Source: an uncultured Phycisphaerales bacterium (lineage in GTDB: Bacteria > Planctomycetota > Phycisphaerae > Phycisphaerales > UBA1924). From it: DNA of 6,724 bases. The position numbers and the translations under genes are program-made. Where the stretch lies: contig CALMQD010000336.1 in assembly GCA_937871415.1 (NCBI GenBank), positions 1 to 6,724 of the forward strand. Direction: 5' to 3'. A model generated the notes under the pieces. The model searched no databases and was not told the origin of the DNA. It saw nothing but the letters and a program-made list of their open reading frames with translations. Shown one piece after another: positions 6,268 to 6,724 of this stretch (position 1 is its first letter; each line of letters opens with the position of its first letter).

Positions 6268-6561
6268 GTTGCGGAGGCGGGCGCGAGCCCGGCGGCCGAG
6301 AAAGCGGGTGACGCGACTCGAACGCGCAACATCCAGCATGGAAGGCTGGCGACACACTTTGTAAACCCTGAGTCCCAAGGTGTTTGCGGCGAAGGTGGCA
6401 CGCCCCCCAGCCATTCTGCCAGCTATTCGACACCGAAACCGGCCCCCGAAGCCCCCACCGATCCCGAGTTGGCGGCGGTGGTCGCGGCATGGCCCGACCT
6501 ACCCCCGGCGATTCGGGCGGGCGTGCTGGCGCTGGTGAATGCCGCTGGAGGTGGGCGATGA
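6268..6561 (+). pseudogene. Orphan C-terminal tail, probably of an integrase, fused to att core
   Basis: A plus-strand frame is open from just after a stop at 6265-6267 to TGA at 6559-6561, with no good start. Codons at 6304-6350 are the antisense of a tRNA 3' half and read AGDATRTRNIQHGRLA. After that comes THFVNPESQGV, a Pro/Ser-rich linker, and a compact tail: DPELAAVVAAWPDL then PPAIRAGVLALVNAAGGGR. Tails of this type after antisense-tRNA codons are, as I recall, found at the ends of planctomycete tyrosine recombinases whose genes overlap the attachment site. Integration would cut this tail off and leave it at the far end of the element. No catalytic integrase residues are in the window, so the assignment is inference. 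Confidence 0.45.
6303..6349 (-). other. 3' half of a tRNA-Gly(UCC) gene, probable attachment site
   Basis: Reading the minus strand, all parts from position 27 on fit a tRNA. There is a perfect 5-bp anticodon stem (CCAGC/GCTGG) around CTTCCAT with anticodon TCC, a 5-nt variable region, and a T-arm GCGCG/CGCGT around TTCGAGT. The acceptor strand CACCCGC follows, then discriminator T73 as usual for tRNA-Gly. CCA is not encoded. Upstream there is no D-arm and no GCGGGTG partner strand within the window, so it is not a functional gene. A tRNA 3' half alone is the usual mark of one end of an element integrated in a tRNA gene. The intact tRNA and the element body should lie to the right of 6349. 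Confidence 0.7.
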
Positions 6562-6724
6562 ACCGACCACGAGCCGGCGACCCGTCGGACCCGGCGAACT
6601 TGCAAGGGGTCGGTCCCCCTCCCGCCGTGGGGCCGCTGGCGGAACCACGTGGCGCGTCCCGTGGCGCGCCAACTTTTGCGCACCACTCCGGCGGCTCACG
6701 TCTTTGCCCGAACGGTGTTCCAAT
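6558..6724 (+). CDS. Possible gene start, open at window end
   Basis: An ATG at 6558 overlaps the TGA of the tail fragment (ATGA) and opens a frame of 55 codons to the edge without a stop. A GGAGGTGGG stretch lies just upstream at 6548-6555. The peptide (MNRPRAGDPSDPANLQG..., proline- and glycine-rich) resembles nothing I know. The binding site and overlap favour a real gene coupled to the original integrase gene; the composition is not convincing. Confidence 0.3.
   Translation, partial: MNRPRAGDPSDPANLQGVGPPPAVGPLAEPRGASRGAPTFAHHSGGSRLCPNGVP

Noticed and set aside
6351..6420. Search for a D-arm and 5' acceptor strand to complete the tRNA
   Set aside because: No GCGGGTG and no D-stem/GG loop occur at a suitable distance, so a complete standard tRNA gene is not supported.
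6423..6686. Minus-strand open frame of 87 codons opposite the integrase tail
   Set aside because: It is composed of Arg/Gly/Ser/Ala-rich sequence with no motif, and the opposite strand has a more protein-like tail.

Overview
The window is GC-rich, densely coding bacterial DNA. The style of ribosomal proteins S10 and L3, the wide gaps inside the S10 cluster, the weak or absent Shine-Dalgarno sequences and an integrase-like C-terminal tail carrying antisense-tRNA codons all suggest a planctomycete, possibly of the Phycisphaerae. This placement rests on recall of sequence style, with no search behind it.

Layout, left to right. Positions 1-1298 (minus strand) hold the start of the S10 ribosomal protein cluster: rpsJ (S10), a 191-nt gap with a strong hairpin just after the rpsJ stop, then rplC (L3). 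The rpsJ upstream region carries four clean hairpins within about 100 nt and a possible promoter near 1554-1581, so a structured leader of about 250 nt is plausible. Positions 1902-3365 (plus) encode a large secreted protein of unknown function, divergent from rpsJ. It converges, 12 nt apart, on a minus-strand M19-type membrane dipeptidase homologue (3378-4610) with all metal-ligand motifs intact. After a 314-nt divergent gap, a plus-strand two-gene operon encodes an XRE-type regulator with a C-terminal cupin domain (4925-5530) and a GNAT acetyltransferase (5527-6075). The two genes share an ATGA overlap. A perfect 14-bp palindrome containing a -10-like TATACT ends four bases before the regulator's ATG. 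This suggests autoregulation and possibly a leaderless mRNA.

From 6076 to the end there is no intact recognisable gene. There is a large stem-loop, a 19-bp tandem duplication, and then what looks like one end of an integrated mobile element. The evidence is a 47-nt 3' half of a tRNA-Gly(UCC) gene on the minus strand with no 5' half, fused in a plus-strand frame to an orphan C-terminal tail that I interpret as the cut-off end of an integrase gene. An open frame starting in ATGA overlap with that tail runs off the window. The element would extend to the right; the chromosome lies to the left.

The ribosomal genes form one functional unit. The regulator and acetyltransferase form a second, with the dipeptidase divergent and only possibly related. 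The secreted protein stands alone.
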